This document shows, piece by piece, positions 54,696 through 63,049 of a stretch of DNA of 64,000 nucleotides. Numbering within the stretch: position 1 is the first letter of the stretch; every line of letters begins with the position of its first letter. The stretch comes from an uncultured Victivallales bacterium. GTDB taxonomy: Bacteria > Verrucomicrobiota > Lentisphaeria > Victivallales > UBA1829. A program made the translations under genes and the position numbers. The notes beneath the pieces are model-generated. The model was not told the DNA's origin, searched no databases, and worked only from the letters and a program-made list of their open reading frames with translations. The stretch covers positions 22,012-86,011 of the forward strand of contig CAKUDG010000010.1 in assembly GCA_934644965.1 (NCBI GenBank), written 5' to 3'.

Positions 54696-55208
54696 ATGAG
54701 TATGGAAGCAGAAGTGGTTCAGACGGCAGCGCAGACCGCCCCGGTCATCGCTGACTACGCACAGAGGGCGCTCGTGCATGCGGCGGCCTTTTCTTCAATC
54801 GGTTTCGCCGCAATCGGTTCCGCCTATGGCGCGGGATCCGCGGCGTGTGCCGCCATCGGAGCGTGGAAGAAATGCTACGCCCAGAATAAACCGGCCCCGT
54901 TCCAGCTGCTGATTTTCGCGGGCGCGCCTCTTTCCCAGACCATTTACGGCATGATCATCATGTTCATCGTGATGGGAGCGGATCTTTCCAAACCGGGAGT
55001 CTGGTATGTCTACATGATGGTCGGAATCCTTTCCGGCGTGGCGATGGGCGTCTCCGCCCTCTGGCAGGGACTCGCTTCCGCAGCAGCATGCGACGCTTAT
55101 GCAGAGACAGGGAAAGGCTTCACCAATCAGCTGATGGTGCTCGGTATCATTGAAACCGTCGCCATCTTCGTCATGGTTTTCGCCATCGTGCTTCTGATGA
55201 TGTTCTGA
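54696..55208 (+). CDS. atpK: V-type ATPase proteolipid subunit K (c ring)
   Basis: This 170-aa subunit is a duplicated double-hairpin proteolipid with four membrane helices. Only the second hairpin keeps the ion-binding Glu (Glu153 in LGIIETVAIF). The first has Gln81 (APLSQTIYG), so one site per double hairpin. Aligned by eye with the Enterococcus hirae Na+-translocating K subunit, Ser80, Gln81, Gln124 and Glu153 match its Thr64, Gln65, Gln110 and Glu139. This suggests sodium rather than proton coupling; that is inference. AGGAG precedes the ATG. Last gene of the operon, followed by a terminator. Confidence 0.95.
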   Translation: MSMEAEVVQTAAQTAPVIADYAQRALVHAAAFSSIGFAAIGSAYGAGSAACAAIGAWKKCYAQNKPAPFQLLIFAGAPLSQTIYGMIIMFIVMGADLSKPGVWYVYMMVGILSGVAMGVSALWQGLASAAACDAYAETGKGFTNQLMVLGIIETVAIFVMVFAIVLLMMF

Positions 55209-55254
55209 GCCGGACGAAAATCATCAATCCAGCCAAAGGATTTGTTTTTTCCAG

Positions 55255-55292
55255 GAAGCCGGGAACGTCTGAAGCGTTTCCGGCTTCTTTTC
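55255..55292 (+). terminator. Rho-independent terminator of the V-ATPase operon
   Basis: GAAGCCGGGAACG pairs with CGTTTCCGGCTTC (one G-U) around a 7-base loop, followed by a T-rich tail. Confidence 0.9.
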
Positions 55293-55591
55293 TTCCCCGC
55301 CGGTCCTGGAAAGGAACGGGATACAAGAGATGGAAGAAGGAAAAGACACTGAAGAAAGACAAAAAAGCGGGGGAACATCGAACCAAAGAGAATTGTCTGT
55401 TCCGATATGGGGAAAGGGGGATGCCTGAGAACAGGGAAGAGCCTTTTTCTCATAAAAATTCGGATTTCAAAACTCCCGACTGGAAAAGATTTTTCCAGAC
55501 CTTGCAAGATCAGGGGAAGCGTGGCATATTCCCGCGTGCCGGGATGGAGCAGAAACAAGAAGGAAGAAAGGAAGAAAGGAAGGAAAACTTC

Positions 55592-56080
55592 ATGGGCAAT
55601 GAGATCAAACAGCATACGATATCGGTTCTGGTGGAGAACAAATTCGGGGCTCTGGCAAGAATCGCGGGACTCTTCAGCGGACGCGGATACAATATTGAAT
55701 CGCTTTCGGTGAATCATACGCATGACCCGAATCTCTCGCGGATGACAATCGTCACGGCGGGGACGGACGAAATCCTGGAACAGATTGAAAAACAGCTCAA
55801 CAAGCTGATTGACGTGATTTCCGTGGAAGACGTCACACTGCTGAACCACATAGAACGCGGCCTTGCACTGCTGAAAGTGAAAGCCTCCCGGGACAAACGA
55901 TCTGAAATCATCCAGCTGGTGGAAACATTCCGGGGCAAGGTTCTGAACATCAAATCGGACGTCATTTATGTGGAAATTTCGGGGTCTCCCGAACATATCG
56001 ACAACTTCATCGAACTGATGGAGGATTTCGGCATTCTGGAAGTATCCCGCGCAGGCAGAACCGCCATACGGAAGGACTGA
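55592..56080 (+). CDS. ilvH: Acetolactate synthase small (regulatory) subunit
   Basis: This 162-aa regulatory subunit binds branched-chain amino acids and activates the large subunit. It begins HTISVLVENKFGALARIAGLF, an ACT domain, with GRGYNIESLSVNHTHDP, and a second ACT-like C-terminal domain ends FGILEVSRAGRTAI. The ATG follows GGAAGG, while the longer frame upstream is spurious. The catalytic large subunit (ilvB) is not adjacent, unlike in many bacteria. Nine bases separate it from the next gene. Confidence 0.95.
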   Translation: MGNEIKQHTISVLVENKFGALARIAGLFSGRGYNIESLSVNHTHDPNLSRMTIVTAGTDEILEQIEKQLNKLIDVISVEDVTLLNHIERGLALLKVKASRDKRSEIIQLVETFRGKVLNIKSDVIYVEISGSPEHIDNFIELMEDFGILEVSRAGRTAIRKD

Positions 56081-56089
56081 CGGGAAACC

Positions 56090-57382
56090 ATGAAACTTCT
56101 TGCCGTCATCTGCGCCGCACTGGGCGAAGAACTCTATGAACGCCATGCGAAGAAGGAAGCTTTCTGGAAGGGACTGAACGTCAGCGCGGTGAACTCGTTT
56201 TTTCCAGCGCTGACCTGTCCGGCACAGGCGGCCTTCCGCACGGCGCTGCCCGTTTCCGGACATGGGATGGGCGCCAGCGGATATTACGACAGAAATCTGA
56301 AAAAAGCCTTCTTCTGGGAACAATCCGCCCGGCTGTACGAAGGGAAACGGATCTGGGAGGATTTCCGGGAAAAGAAAGGAGGGAAAGTCGCGCAGCTCTG
56401 TCTTCAGCAGTGTCCGGGGCTGGATTCGGACATCTACCTTTCTCCGGCTCCGATCCACAAGCATCACGGCGGCATGATCCAGGACTTCTTCTGCGAACCG
56501 CCCGGACTGTATCGCGACATCTGCCGGAAAACCGGCCTCAGGTTCAACCTCATGAATTACTGGGGGCCCTTCGCCTCGCGCAAATCCTCCGACTGGATTG
56601 TGAGTGCCACACTTGAAGTTCTCCGGCGCTTCTCCGCGGATGAAAACGTCCTGATCCTGACCTATCTACCCAATCTGGACTACGCTCCCCAGAAGAGCGG
56701 TCCCGCCTCCAGGGAAACGGCACAGGCTTTTTCCGAGACGGAATCCATGCTGGAAACCCTTTCCCTTGCCGCCCGGGACTCGAATTTCGAATTCCTCCTG
56801 ACGGGCGACTACGAAATCACCGCGGCGGACACGCCGCTCTATCCGAACCGCATTCTCCTGGAAAACGGCTTCCTGAAAGTGCGCGAAGTGAACGGAATGC
56901 TGTACCCGAATCTGCATTCCTCGACCGCATTTGCTCTGGCTGACCATCAGATCTGCCATATTTATGCGGACAATCCGGAGGATCTGCCCCGTCTGAAAGA
57001 GCTTTTTTCTTCTGTCAGTGGCATAGCCCGGGTGCTGGAACGAGACGCAGTGCCGGAACTCGCCCATCCGCGTTCCGGCGAACTCATTCTCGAAGCCGAA
57101 AAAAACGCCTGGTTCGCCTACAAGTGGTGGACCGCCGATTCCGAAGCCCCGGACTACGCCACTCATGTGGACATTCACAACAAACCCGGATTCGATCCCT
57201 GTGAAATGTTTCTGACCCTCTGGCCTCCCATGGGCACCAGTCAGGACTGCAGCCGGATACGGGGGTCTCACGGACGTTCCGGGGGAAAGGTGATCCGCGC
57301 TTCCTCCTTCGCCTGGGACAAGGAAAACGACAGTTTCCTCAAAACGGCTCTCCAGCTCAAAAATATGCTTTCCGGCGAATGA
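56090..57382 (+). CDS. Alkaline-phosphatase-superfamily phosphodiesterase (EboF/NPP-like)
   Basis: This 430-aa hydrolase resembles nucleotide pyrophosphatase/phosphodiesterases. The nucleophile segment is FFPALTCPAQAAFRTALP (Thr near residue 42), followed by GHGMGASGYYD, KHHGGMIQDFF, ADHQICHIYAD and VDIHNKPGFDPCEMF. I recall closely related motifs in EboF of ebo clusters. Some active-site positions deviate from the consensus I remember: the first metal-site Asp is not seen in VICAALG, and LPNLDY has Asn where His is common. Activity is therefore uncertain. It starts nine bases after ilvH with GGGAAA before the ATG. Confidence 0.82.
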   Translation: MKLLAVICAALGEELYERHAKKEAFWKGLNVSAVNSFFPALTCPAQAAFRTALPVSGHGMGASGYYDRNLKKAFFWEQSARLYEGKRIWEDFREKKGGKVAQLCLQQCPGLDSDIYLSPAPIHKHHGGMIQDFFCEPPGLYRDICRKTGLRFNLMNYWGPFASRKSSDWIVSATLEVLRRFSADENVLILTYLPNLDYAPQKSGPASRETAQAFSETESMLETLSLAARDSNFEFLLTGDYEITAADTPLYPNRILLENGFLKVREVNGMLYPNLHSSTAFALADHQICHIYADNPEDLPRLKELFSSVSGIARVLERDAVPELAHPRSGELILEAEKNAWFAYKWWTADSEAPDYATHVDIHNKPGFDPCEMFLTLWPPMGTSQDCSRIRGSHGRSGGKVIRASSFAWDKENDSFLKTALQLKNMLSGE

Positions 57383-57419
57383 AAAACAACAGAGAGAAAC
57401 AAAGGACTCCAGAAAGAAC

Positions 57420-58052
57420 ATGCCGGAAATCACCCGTTTTTTCCCCGGCCCGGATCCGGATGAGAATTTTCCCCTGCAGCCGATGACAATCCTGTTCCAT
57501 TTTTACCCGGCAGACACCCCCCTGCGCCGTCTGCTGCTGAAACACAGTTTTCAGGTGCGGGAGAAGGCGTTTGGCATTCTCTCCTCAGCCCCCCCCGCCC
57601 TCCAGACAGAAACCGACAGGACTCTGCTTTCTGCCGGATCCCTGCTGCATGACATCGGAATCATGCGCTGTTCCGCACCCGGCATTCTCTGCACAGGGAC
57701 GGAACCGTATCTGGCCCATGGCATTCTCGGAGCACAGATGCTGCGTCAATACGGAAAACAATATGGAATGGATCTGGAAAAATACGCCTCCATCTGCGAA
57801 CGTCACACGGGTTCCGGGCTGACGGCTCAGGAAATCCGACTCGGAAACCTGCCGCTTCCGGAACAGGATTTTCTGCCGGAAACGACGGAAGAAAAACTCA
57901 TCTGTCTGGCAGACAAGTTCTTCTCAAAGTCCGGAGACATGCAGGAAAAGTCCCTTTCCCGAATCCGCCGCTCCATGGAAAAATTCGGCCCGGGGCCCCT
58001 GGAACGCTTCGACGGGCTCTGCCGGACTTTCGGACTCCCCGCGCCTTCCTGA
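57420..58052 (+). CDS. HD-domain (HDIG) phosphohydrolase-like protein
   Basis: This 210-aa protein has the HD metal site in order: KHSFQVREKAFGIL (His), SLLHDIGIMRC (HD), AHGILGAQML (His), then CERHTGSGLTAQEIRLGNL and PETTEEKLICLADKFF (Asp). This pattern resembles small HDIG hydrolases of the COG1418 type. The preceding 40 residues are unlike the family, and a start at 57483 (MTILFHFYPADTPL) is possible. It probably removes phosphates from a nucleotide or small phosphorylated molecule; substrate unknown. Confidence 0.82.
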   Translation: MPEITRFFPGPDPDENFPLQPMTILFHFYPADTPLRRLLLKHSFQVREKAFGILSSAPPALQTETDRTLLSAGSLLHDIGIMRCSAPGILCTGTEPYLAHGILGAQMLRQYGKQYGMDLEKYASICERHTGSGLTAQEIRLGNLPLPEQDFLPETTEEKLICLADKFFSKSGDMQEKSLSRIRRSMEKFGPGPLERFDGLCRTFGLPAPS

Positions 58053-58209
58053 TCTTCTCCGCCGAAGACACGCTGATGCTGGGGATGTGCTGATCCGGCA
58101 CGTACATCTTTTCTCCCGGCTTTTCTTTCCCCCCTCTCTGCTCTTTTCCGATCACGCGGAAGACTCCCATTTTTCCAGTCAAACGCCAAAAAAGAAAATA
58201 CGCAAGATC

Positions 58210-58237
58210 TTGCTTTTCTGGAAAAAAGCATTATAAT
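58210..58237 (+). promoter_or_regulatory. Putative promoter of dgt
   Basis: TTGCTT (58210-58215), 16 bases, perfect TATAAT (58232-58237). It would give a long 5' leader of about 180 bases. Confidence 0.6.
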
Positions 58238-58270
58238 AGCAGGGACATGGAAGTCGAGCCGTGTGGAAGA

Positions 58271-58330
58271 GAGAGGTCTCCGGCCCCGGGCGGATCTCGG
58301 CCTCCCGGGAACGGCCGAAGCCCCCCTCTC
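58271..58330 (+). promoter_or_regulatory. Structured GC-rich leader of dgt
   Basis: Nested inverted repeats: outer GAGAGG/CCTCTC and inner TCGGCC/GGCCGA around a 10-base loop. The fold is not a named riboswitch that I recognise. Confidence 0.5.
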
Positions 58331-58422
58331 CGGGAAAAACAAACCCGGGGCGCACCAGGGGAAGAAGATAAATCGGCAGAACAAACCCAAAAAAACGATC
58401 CAATAAAAGACCATTTTGCCCT

Positions 58423-59553
58423 ATGCTTCGAACATTGAAAGACCTCCAGAATCTGGAGAACCGCGATCTTGCCCCTTATGCGACACACAATACGGATTCA
58501 CTCGGACGGCGCCATCCGGAACAGCCGCATCCGTTCCGGACAGACTTTCAACGAGACCGCGACCGGATACTGCACAGTCACGCGTTCCGCCGTCTGGAAT
58601 ACAAGACGCAGGTGTTTCTGAGCGGAGCGGGCGACCACATCCGAAACCGACTGACACACACCATCGAAGTGGCTGCGATCGCACGGACGATGGCGCGGGC
58701 ACTGGCATTGAACGAGGATCTGACGGAGACCATCGCCCTTGCCCACGATCTCGGGCACACACCCTTCGGGCATGCCGGCGAACGTGCCATGAATCAGATC
58801 ATGGCTCCATACGGGGGATTCGATCACAACATGCAGGCGCTCCGGGTGGTGGATCTTCTGGAGATCAAATACCCGGAATACGACGGGATCAATCTGACGT
58901 GGGAAGTCCGCTCCGGCCTCCTGAAACACCGCGGAAACGGAATTTCCCTGGACGGAATGGAGCTCCCGCCCCGCCCTGCACTCGAAGCCCAGGTGGCCGA
59001 TCTGGCGGACGATCTCACATACTACGGACACGATGTGGATGACGGACTCGATTCCGGACTGATTACAGACCGGATGATGGAAGATCTGACGATCTGGCGG
59101 AAAGCTTCCGAACAGGTGTCCGCCAAAGGGGTGCCGCCGCATACGGAAAGATTCCGGGCATACGCGGTGCGCTGTCTGATCGACATGATGGTGGAGGATG
59201 CCATCCGGAATTCCGCGCATCTCATCGGGAAATTCAATCCGCAGAAAGTGTCGGACGTGGAAAACGCCCCGCATTCCCTGATAGCATTCAGTCCTTCCTT
59301 CCAGAGCATGACGGATGAATTGAAGGGATTTCTCTATGAGAATCTGTATTTCTCTCCGGAGCTCTCCAAACTCAACAGTTTGTCTCTCAGCCGGATGGAA
59401 ACGCTGTTCAGAGCCTATACGGAAAAGCCGGAGCTGATGGGGGAAACGGCCCGGAGCCGCATCGGAAAAGACGGAATCCACCGTGCCGCGGCGGACTACA
59501 TCGCGGGAATGACGGACAATTTCATCATCACGGAATACATCCGGGTTCGCTGA
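58423..59553 (+). CDS. dgt: Deoxyguanosinetriphosphate triphosphohydrolase-like protein
   Basis: This 376-aa HD-superfamily dNTPase releases triphosphate from dGTP or related nucleotides. Motifs are FQRDRDRILHSHAFRRLEYK, RNRLTHTIEVAAIART, the HD pair ALAHDLGHTPFGHAGERAM and the late Asp in DDLTYYGHDVDDGL. It begins MLRTLKDLQNLENRDLAPYA and is near family length. It lies after a long structured leader with its own promoter. Confidence 0.93.
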   Translation: MLRTLKDLQNLENRDLAPYATHNTDSLGRRHPEQPHPFRTDFQRDRDRILHSHAFRRLEYKTQVFLSGAGDHIRNRLTHTIEVAAIARTMARALALNEDLTETIALAHDLGHTPFGHAGERAMNQIMAPYGGFDHNMQALRVVDLLEIKYPEYDGINLTWEVRSGLLKHRGNGISLDGMELPPRPALEAQVADLADDLTYYGHDVDDGLDSGLITDRMMEDLTIWRKASEQVSAKGVPPHTERFRAYAVRCLIDMMVEDAIRNSAHLIGKFNPQKVSDVENAPHSLIAFSPSFQSMTDELKGFLYENLYFSPELSKLNSLSLSRMETLFRAYTEKPELMGETARSRIGKDGIHRAAADYIAGMTDNFIITEYIRVR

Positions 59554-59592
59554 TCCGCGCCAGACAAAAATCCGGACTTTCCTTTTTGAACC

Positions 59593-59621
59593 TTGTAAAA
59601 GAGCCGTGGGAACGGTACATT
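59593..59621 (+). promoter_or_regulatory. Putative promoter of purD
   Basis: TTGTAA (59593-59598), 17 bases, TACATT (59616-59621). The same TACATT hexamer is used in the nifU promoter match. Confidence 0.5.
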
Positions 59622-59711
59622 ACCGGATCATTGTCATTCTTGCAGCACCACAACACCCCCTCTGCGGAAAACAACGCGGAAAGAAGTGGAGAAAAAGGGA
59701 GAAAATCGGAA

Positions 59712-61010
59712 ATGAACGTACTGGTTGTCGGAAGCGGAGGCAGAGAACATGCGCTCTGCCTTGGATTGAAAAAAAGTCCCGGGATCGGGAAACTCTACTG
59801 CGTGCCGGGGAATCCCGGAATTGCGCAGATCGCGGAATGCCTGGCCCTTCAGAACGCAAATGACATGAACGAACTGGCGGAACTGGCGCAGGAAAAAGAT
59901 GTGGGTCTGGTTGTCATCGGTCCGGAAGCGCCGCTCTGTGCGGGAGCAGCCGATGCCATCCGCGCACGCTCCATCGCCGTTTTCGGTCCCTCGAAAGAAG
60001 CGGCGAAACTTGAGGGGAGCAAGGATTTTTCCAAGCATTTCATGTGCAAATACGGAATCCCGACCGCAAAATACCGCAGTTTCACGGAAAAGGAAGCGGC
60101 TCTGGACTATGTCCGCTCGGAATACGCTGCGGGACGGGAAGTCGTGGTGAAGGCGGACGGACTCGCTGCAGGAAAAGGCGTGATTGTGGCAAAGGATCAG
60201 GAGGAAGCGCTTCAGGCGGTGGAGGATTGTTTCGGCGGAGCATTCGGCGCTGCGGGAGCAACAGTTGTGCTGGAAGAACTGCTCCGGGGAGAAGAAGCCT
60301 CCATTCTGGCGCTGACGGACGGGAAAACCATTCTGCCCCTGGTGAGTTCTCAGGACCACAAACGCCTTCTGGATCATGATGAAGGCCCGAACACCGGGGG
60401 CATGGGAGCCTATTCACCGGCGCCTGTGGTCACGGAGGAAATGATGAAGCGAATTGACGCGGAAATCCTGCGCCCCTTTCTGAGAGGCGTTCAAGCAGAA
60501 GGGTTTGACTACCGCGGAATCATTTATGCTGGAATCATGGTGACGGAAAAAGGGCCGGAAGTGCTGGAATTCAATGTCCGCTTCGGGGATCCGGAAACGG
60601 AAGCGATTCTACTGCGCCTGGAAAGCAGTCTGCTGGACGCACTGCTCAAGACGGCGGAGGGCCGTCTATCCGAAGCCGAACTTCACTGGACGGCCGATCC
60701 CGCCGTCTGCATTGTTCTTGCCTCCGGAGGCTATCCTGCGGGACCGATCCGGAAGGGATATCCGATCACGGGAATGGAAGAAGCGGAAAAAGACGGAGCC
60801 GTGGTGTTTCACGCGGGCACGGCCGTGAAGGACGGGCATCTGGTCAATTCCGGCGGGCGCTGTCTGGTTGTGGCAAAAACGGGGAAGGATCTCCGAAGCG
60901 CCCTCTCCGGCGCATACGAAGCAGCCGGCAGAATCCACTGGGAAGGAGTCCAGTACCGGAAAGACATCGCCAAACGGGCCATGGACCGGGAAATGCACGC
61001 AAAGTCTTGA
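59712..61010 (+). CDS. purD: Phosphoribosylamine-glycine ligase
   Basis: This 432-aa ATP-grasp enzyme joins glycine to phosphoribosylamine, the second step of purine synthesis. Motifs are MNVLVVGSGGREHALCLGL, VVKADGLAAGKGVIVAKD, SQDHKRLLDHDEGPNTGGMG and LEFNVRFGDPETEAILLRL. The ATG at 59712 is the family start; the longer upstream frame is spurious. GGGAGA lies before it. It is full length. guaA of the same pathway is far away at 14 kb. Confidence 0.97.
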   Translation: MNVLVVGSGGREHALCLGLKKSPGIGKLYCVPGNPGIAQIAECLALQNANDMNELAELAQEKDVGLVVIGPEAPLCAGAADAIRARSIAVFGPSKEAAKLEGSKDFSKHFMCKYGIPTAKYRSFTEKEAALDYVRSEYAAGREVVVKADGLAAGKGVIVAKDQEEALQAVEDCFGGAFGAAGATVVLEELLRGEEASILALTDGKTILPLVSSQDHKRLLDHDEGPNTGGMGAYSPAPVVTEEMMKRIDAEILRPFLRGVQAEGFDYRGIIYAGIMVTEKGPEVLEFNVRFGDPETEAILLRLESSLLDALLKTAEGRLSEAELHWTADPAVCIVLASGGYPAGPIRKGYPITGMEEAEKDGAVVFHAGTAVKDGHLVNSGGRCLVVAKTGKDLRSALSGAYEAAGRIHWEGVQYRKDIAKRAMDREMHAKS

Positions 61011-61030
61011 GTTTTTTCCTCCGAGCTGCC

Positions 61031-61057
61031 TTGCATATCCGCCGGAACGGGTATAAT
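61031..61057 (+). promoter_or_regulatory. Putative promoter of the 132-aa lipoprotein gene
   Basis: TTGCAT (61031-61036) and a perfect TATAAT (61052-61057) with a short 15-base spacer, 56 bases before the start. Confidence 0.45.
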
Positions 61058-61113
61058 TTAAGGACGGAGAAGCATTCGACATGAAAAAAAGAACCAAACA
61101 GGAGGATATGAGA

Positions 61114-61512
61114 ATGTTGAAAAAGATCTTGATCGTCATGGCGGCAGCAACTCTCGCTGCGGGTTTTACGGCTTGCTCTTCAGTGCAGGTCGCAACCACT
61201 CTGAACGGTCAGAAACTGACTGAAGTGGATACGGCCCAGACCATGGGGCATCTCAATGGCGACATTTGGGGAATCTACCTCTTCAATCTGCCTCTCTTCA
61301 CCGGAAGCAGCGCCCAGACGGGACGCTGTGCAATCTTCAAAGATACGGTTCAGACTGACGATGCCGTTAAAATGCTGACCAGAGAAGCCAAGCAGAAGCT
61401 CGACTCCACCAAACTGATTGATCTGACCTCTAACCGGACAAGCACCTGGATCTTCCCCCTCCTGATCTTCTGGTATGAAGACGTTCAGGTTTCGGCGAAC
61501 GCGATTCGCTGA
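61114..61512 (+). CDS. Small lipoprotein of unknown function
   Basis: This 132-aa protein has a lipoprotein signal MLKKILIVMAAATLAAGFTA with Cys21, then a short mature domain with NGDIWGIYLFNLPLF, repeated Thr/Asp-rich stretches and a C-terminal aromatic strand WIFPLLIFWYEDV. AGGAGG lies eight bases before ATG 61114, which is why earlier in-frame ATGs are rejected. It has its own promoter and a very strong terminator. No family recognised with confidence. Confidence 0.83.
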   Translation: MLKKILIVMAAATLAAGFTACSSVQVATTLNGQKLTEVDTAQTMGHLNGDIWGIYLFNLPLFTGSSAQTGRCAIFKDTVQTDDAVKMLTREAKQKLDSTKLIDLTSNRTSTWIFPLLIFWYEDVQVSANAIR

Positions 61513-61533
61513 GAAGGAAAGCTTTTTTCTGGG

Positions 61534-61575
61534 AAAAACATCCGCCGCTCCCGAGAGCGGCGGATGTTTTTTTTG
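61534..61575 (+). terminator. Rho-independent terminator
   Basis: AACATCCGCCGCT pairs perfectly with AGCGGCGGATGTT around a 6-base loop, followed by a T tract. Confidence 0.95.
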
Positions 61576-61727
61576 TTTTCAACAACTCTTTTCAGATTTT
61601 CGACTGGATTTTTGCATGAATAAGGCATACATTGATATCCTGTGCAAAGAATCAGTCTGCAGATGACAATACTGCTGAAGAGAGTCGGGGAGAAAGAAGT
61701 CAAATGCCGCAGGACAGAGGAAAACAA

Positions 61728-62447
61728 ATGCTGGACAAAGTCAAACGCAGTTTCCTGCGCATGTCCACGCCCTTTGAGTTCGGGGGCAATGAGATCCACT
61801 TCAACACTCCGCTTTCCGTGAACATCCCCCCCGTTCTTGCGCGCGCGGACGCGGCCTATGACCGCGCCTGCGCAATTCTGACGGGCAATATTTTCGCTCA
61901 CATTCTGGAAGAACGCGCCTTTTTTTACCAGACGGCAAAAGATCTCCTGACGGAAGCCGCTGAAAAATACGAATCGGCTCTCCGGATCATCAAGCTGGAA
62001 AAGAAACGTTTTCAGGCGGCACCCATCGCCGCCTATTATCACTTCCTGGCGGGCAAGGCAGCAATTCTTTTTGCACTGGTCAAAGGAACGGAATCCCTGG
62101 GGCTGGACGGAGAAATCTTTTCAGACTCCTTCGGAGCACACATCCCGGATTCGCTTCATGCGGCGGATTCCCTTCTGACGGAATGTGAAATGAATCTTTT
62201 CCATTTTCTGGAGGATCTGCTTCACCGGACGGATTCGCATGTGAAAGATTTCCGGGAGAAAACCATCAAGGACATGTCCAAGTCCGACCTTGCACGTTAT
62301 GCAAAGGCGTATGCGGAATATACCGTGATTTTCAGCAGGGAACCCTATTCCGCCGCTCCGTCCCGAGAGGCAGGGACGTCTTCCGGACCCGCATCCGCCG
62401 CTGGCAGGAGAACTCCGGAACTTTCCAAAGGCAAAAGCATCCTTTAA
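61728..62447 (+). CDS. Helical protein of unknown function
   Basis: About 239 aa starting MLDKVKRSFLRMSTPFEFGG. Residues 30-200 are predicted helical with repeated Ala/Leu/Glu patterns (AKDLLTEAAEKYESALRI, YYHFLAGKAAILFALV), resembling tetratricopeptide-like or bundled helices by eye. No membrane helix is clear and there is no signal peptide. The C-terminal 40 residues are Ser/Ala/Pro-rich and ragged. GAGGAAA lies seven bases before ATG 61728; an ATG at 61704 is also in frame. No family recognised. Confidence 0.6.
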   Translation: MLDKVKRSFLRMSTPFEFGGNEIHFNTPLSVNIPPVLARADAAYDRACAILTGNIFAHILEERAFFYQTAKDLLTEAAEKYESALRIIKLEKKRFQAAPIAAYYHFLAGKAAILFALVKGTESLGLDGEIFSDSFGAHIPDSLHAADSLLTECEMNLFHFLEDLLHRTDSHVKDFREKTIKDMSKSDLARYAKAYAEYTVIFSREPYSAAPSREAGTSSGPASAAGRRTPELSKGKSIL

Positions 62448-62955
62448 ACGCATTTTTTTATTTTCTGCCTCTCACTCTTAGCTTGGTTGAACCGGAACGG
62501 ACACTGCGCGACACGGTGATCTTTGCTGCGGAGAAAAAGAAAATTCCCCCCTTCAGGCCTCTTTTCATTTCCCCCCGTTTTTTCATGTGACACCTTCCGC
62601 CGAGGAAGAGAAGGAAAGCCTCATCATTCTCCGGGACTCGAATCAGGGAAAGATCAGAAGTTTGAATCATTTTGAATCATGGGGAAAAGACGGAAAAATC
62701 CGTCGTTTTTCCAGAAAACGCGCTGAAACGGGCGCAAATCCAGGGTATTCACGAGAACGGGAGAAGGGCTTATTCTCTGTAGAAATTCTCTAGACATTTT
62801 CCGTAGAGAGAGGGGCAGGACTCCAGTCTCTTTCATGAGGCAATGGGATCTGCGCTGAAGGGAGGGGGACAGAGAATTTTTTGAGTGTAGATTTCAAATT
62901 GTCTCCTGCTCGGGATAAAAATCTGTTTTTTTTTGAATTTTCCTATCCGAGGCTA
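62448..62955. other. Intergenic region upstream of the prepilin-like gene
   Basis: No gene supported; the sequence becomes AT-rich toward the promoter at 62956-62983. Confidence 0.5.
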
Positions 62956-62983
62956 TTGCTTAATTTGAATTCCTGATTATAAT
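62956..62983 (+). promoter_or_regulatory. Promoter of the prepilin-like gene
   Basis: TTGCTT (62956-62961), 16 bases, perfect TATAAT (62978-62983), giving a leader of about 60 bases. Confidence 0.65.
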
Positions 62984-63049
62984 TATGAACATAAGCAAGT
63001 GAGAAATGCTTAGAACAACCCAAAACCAATCAACATTCGGAGAAAAAGA

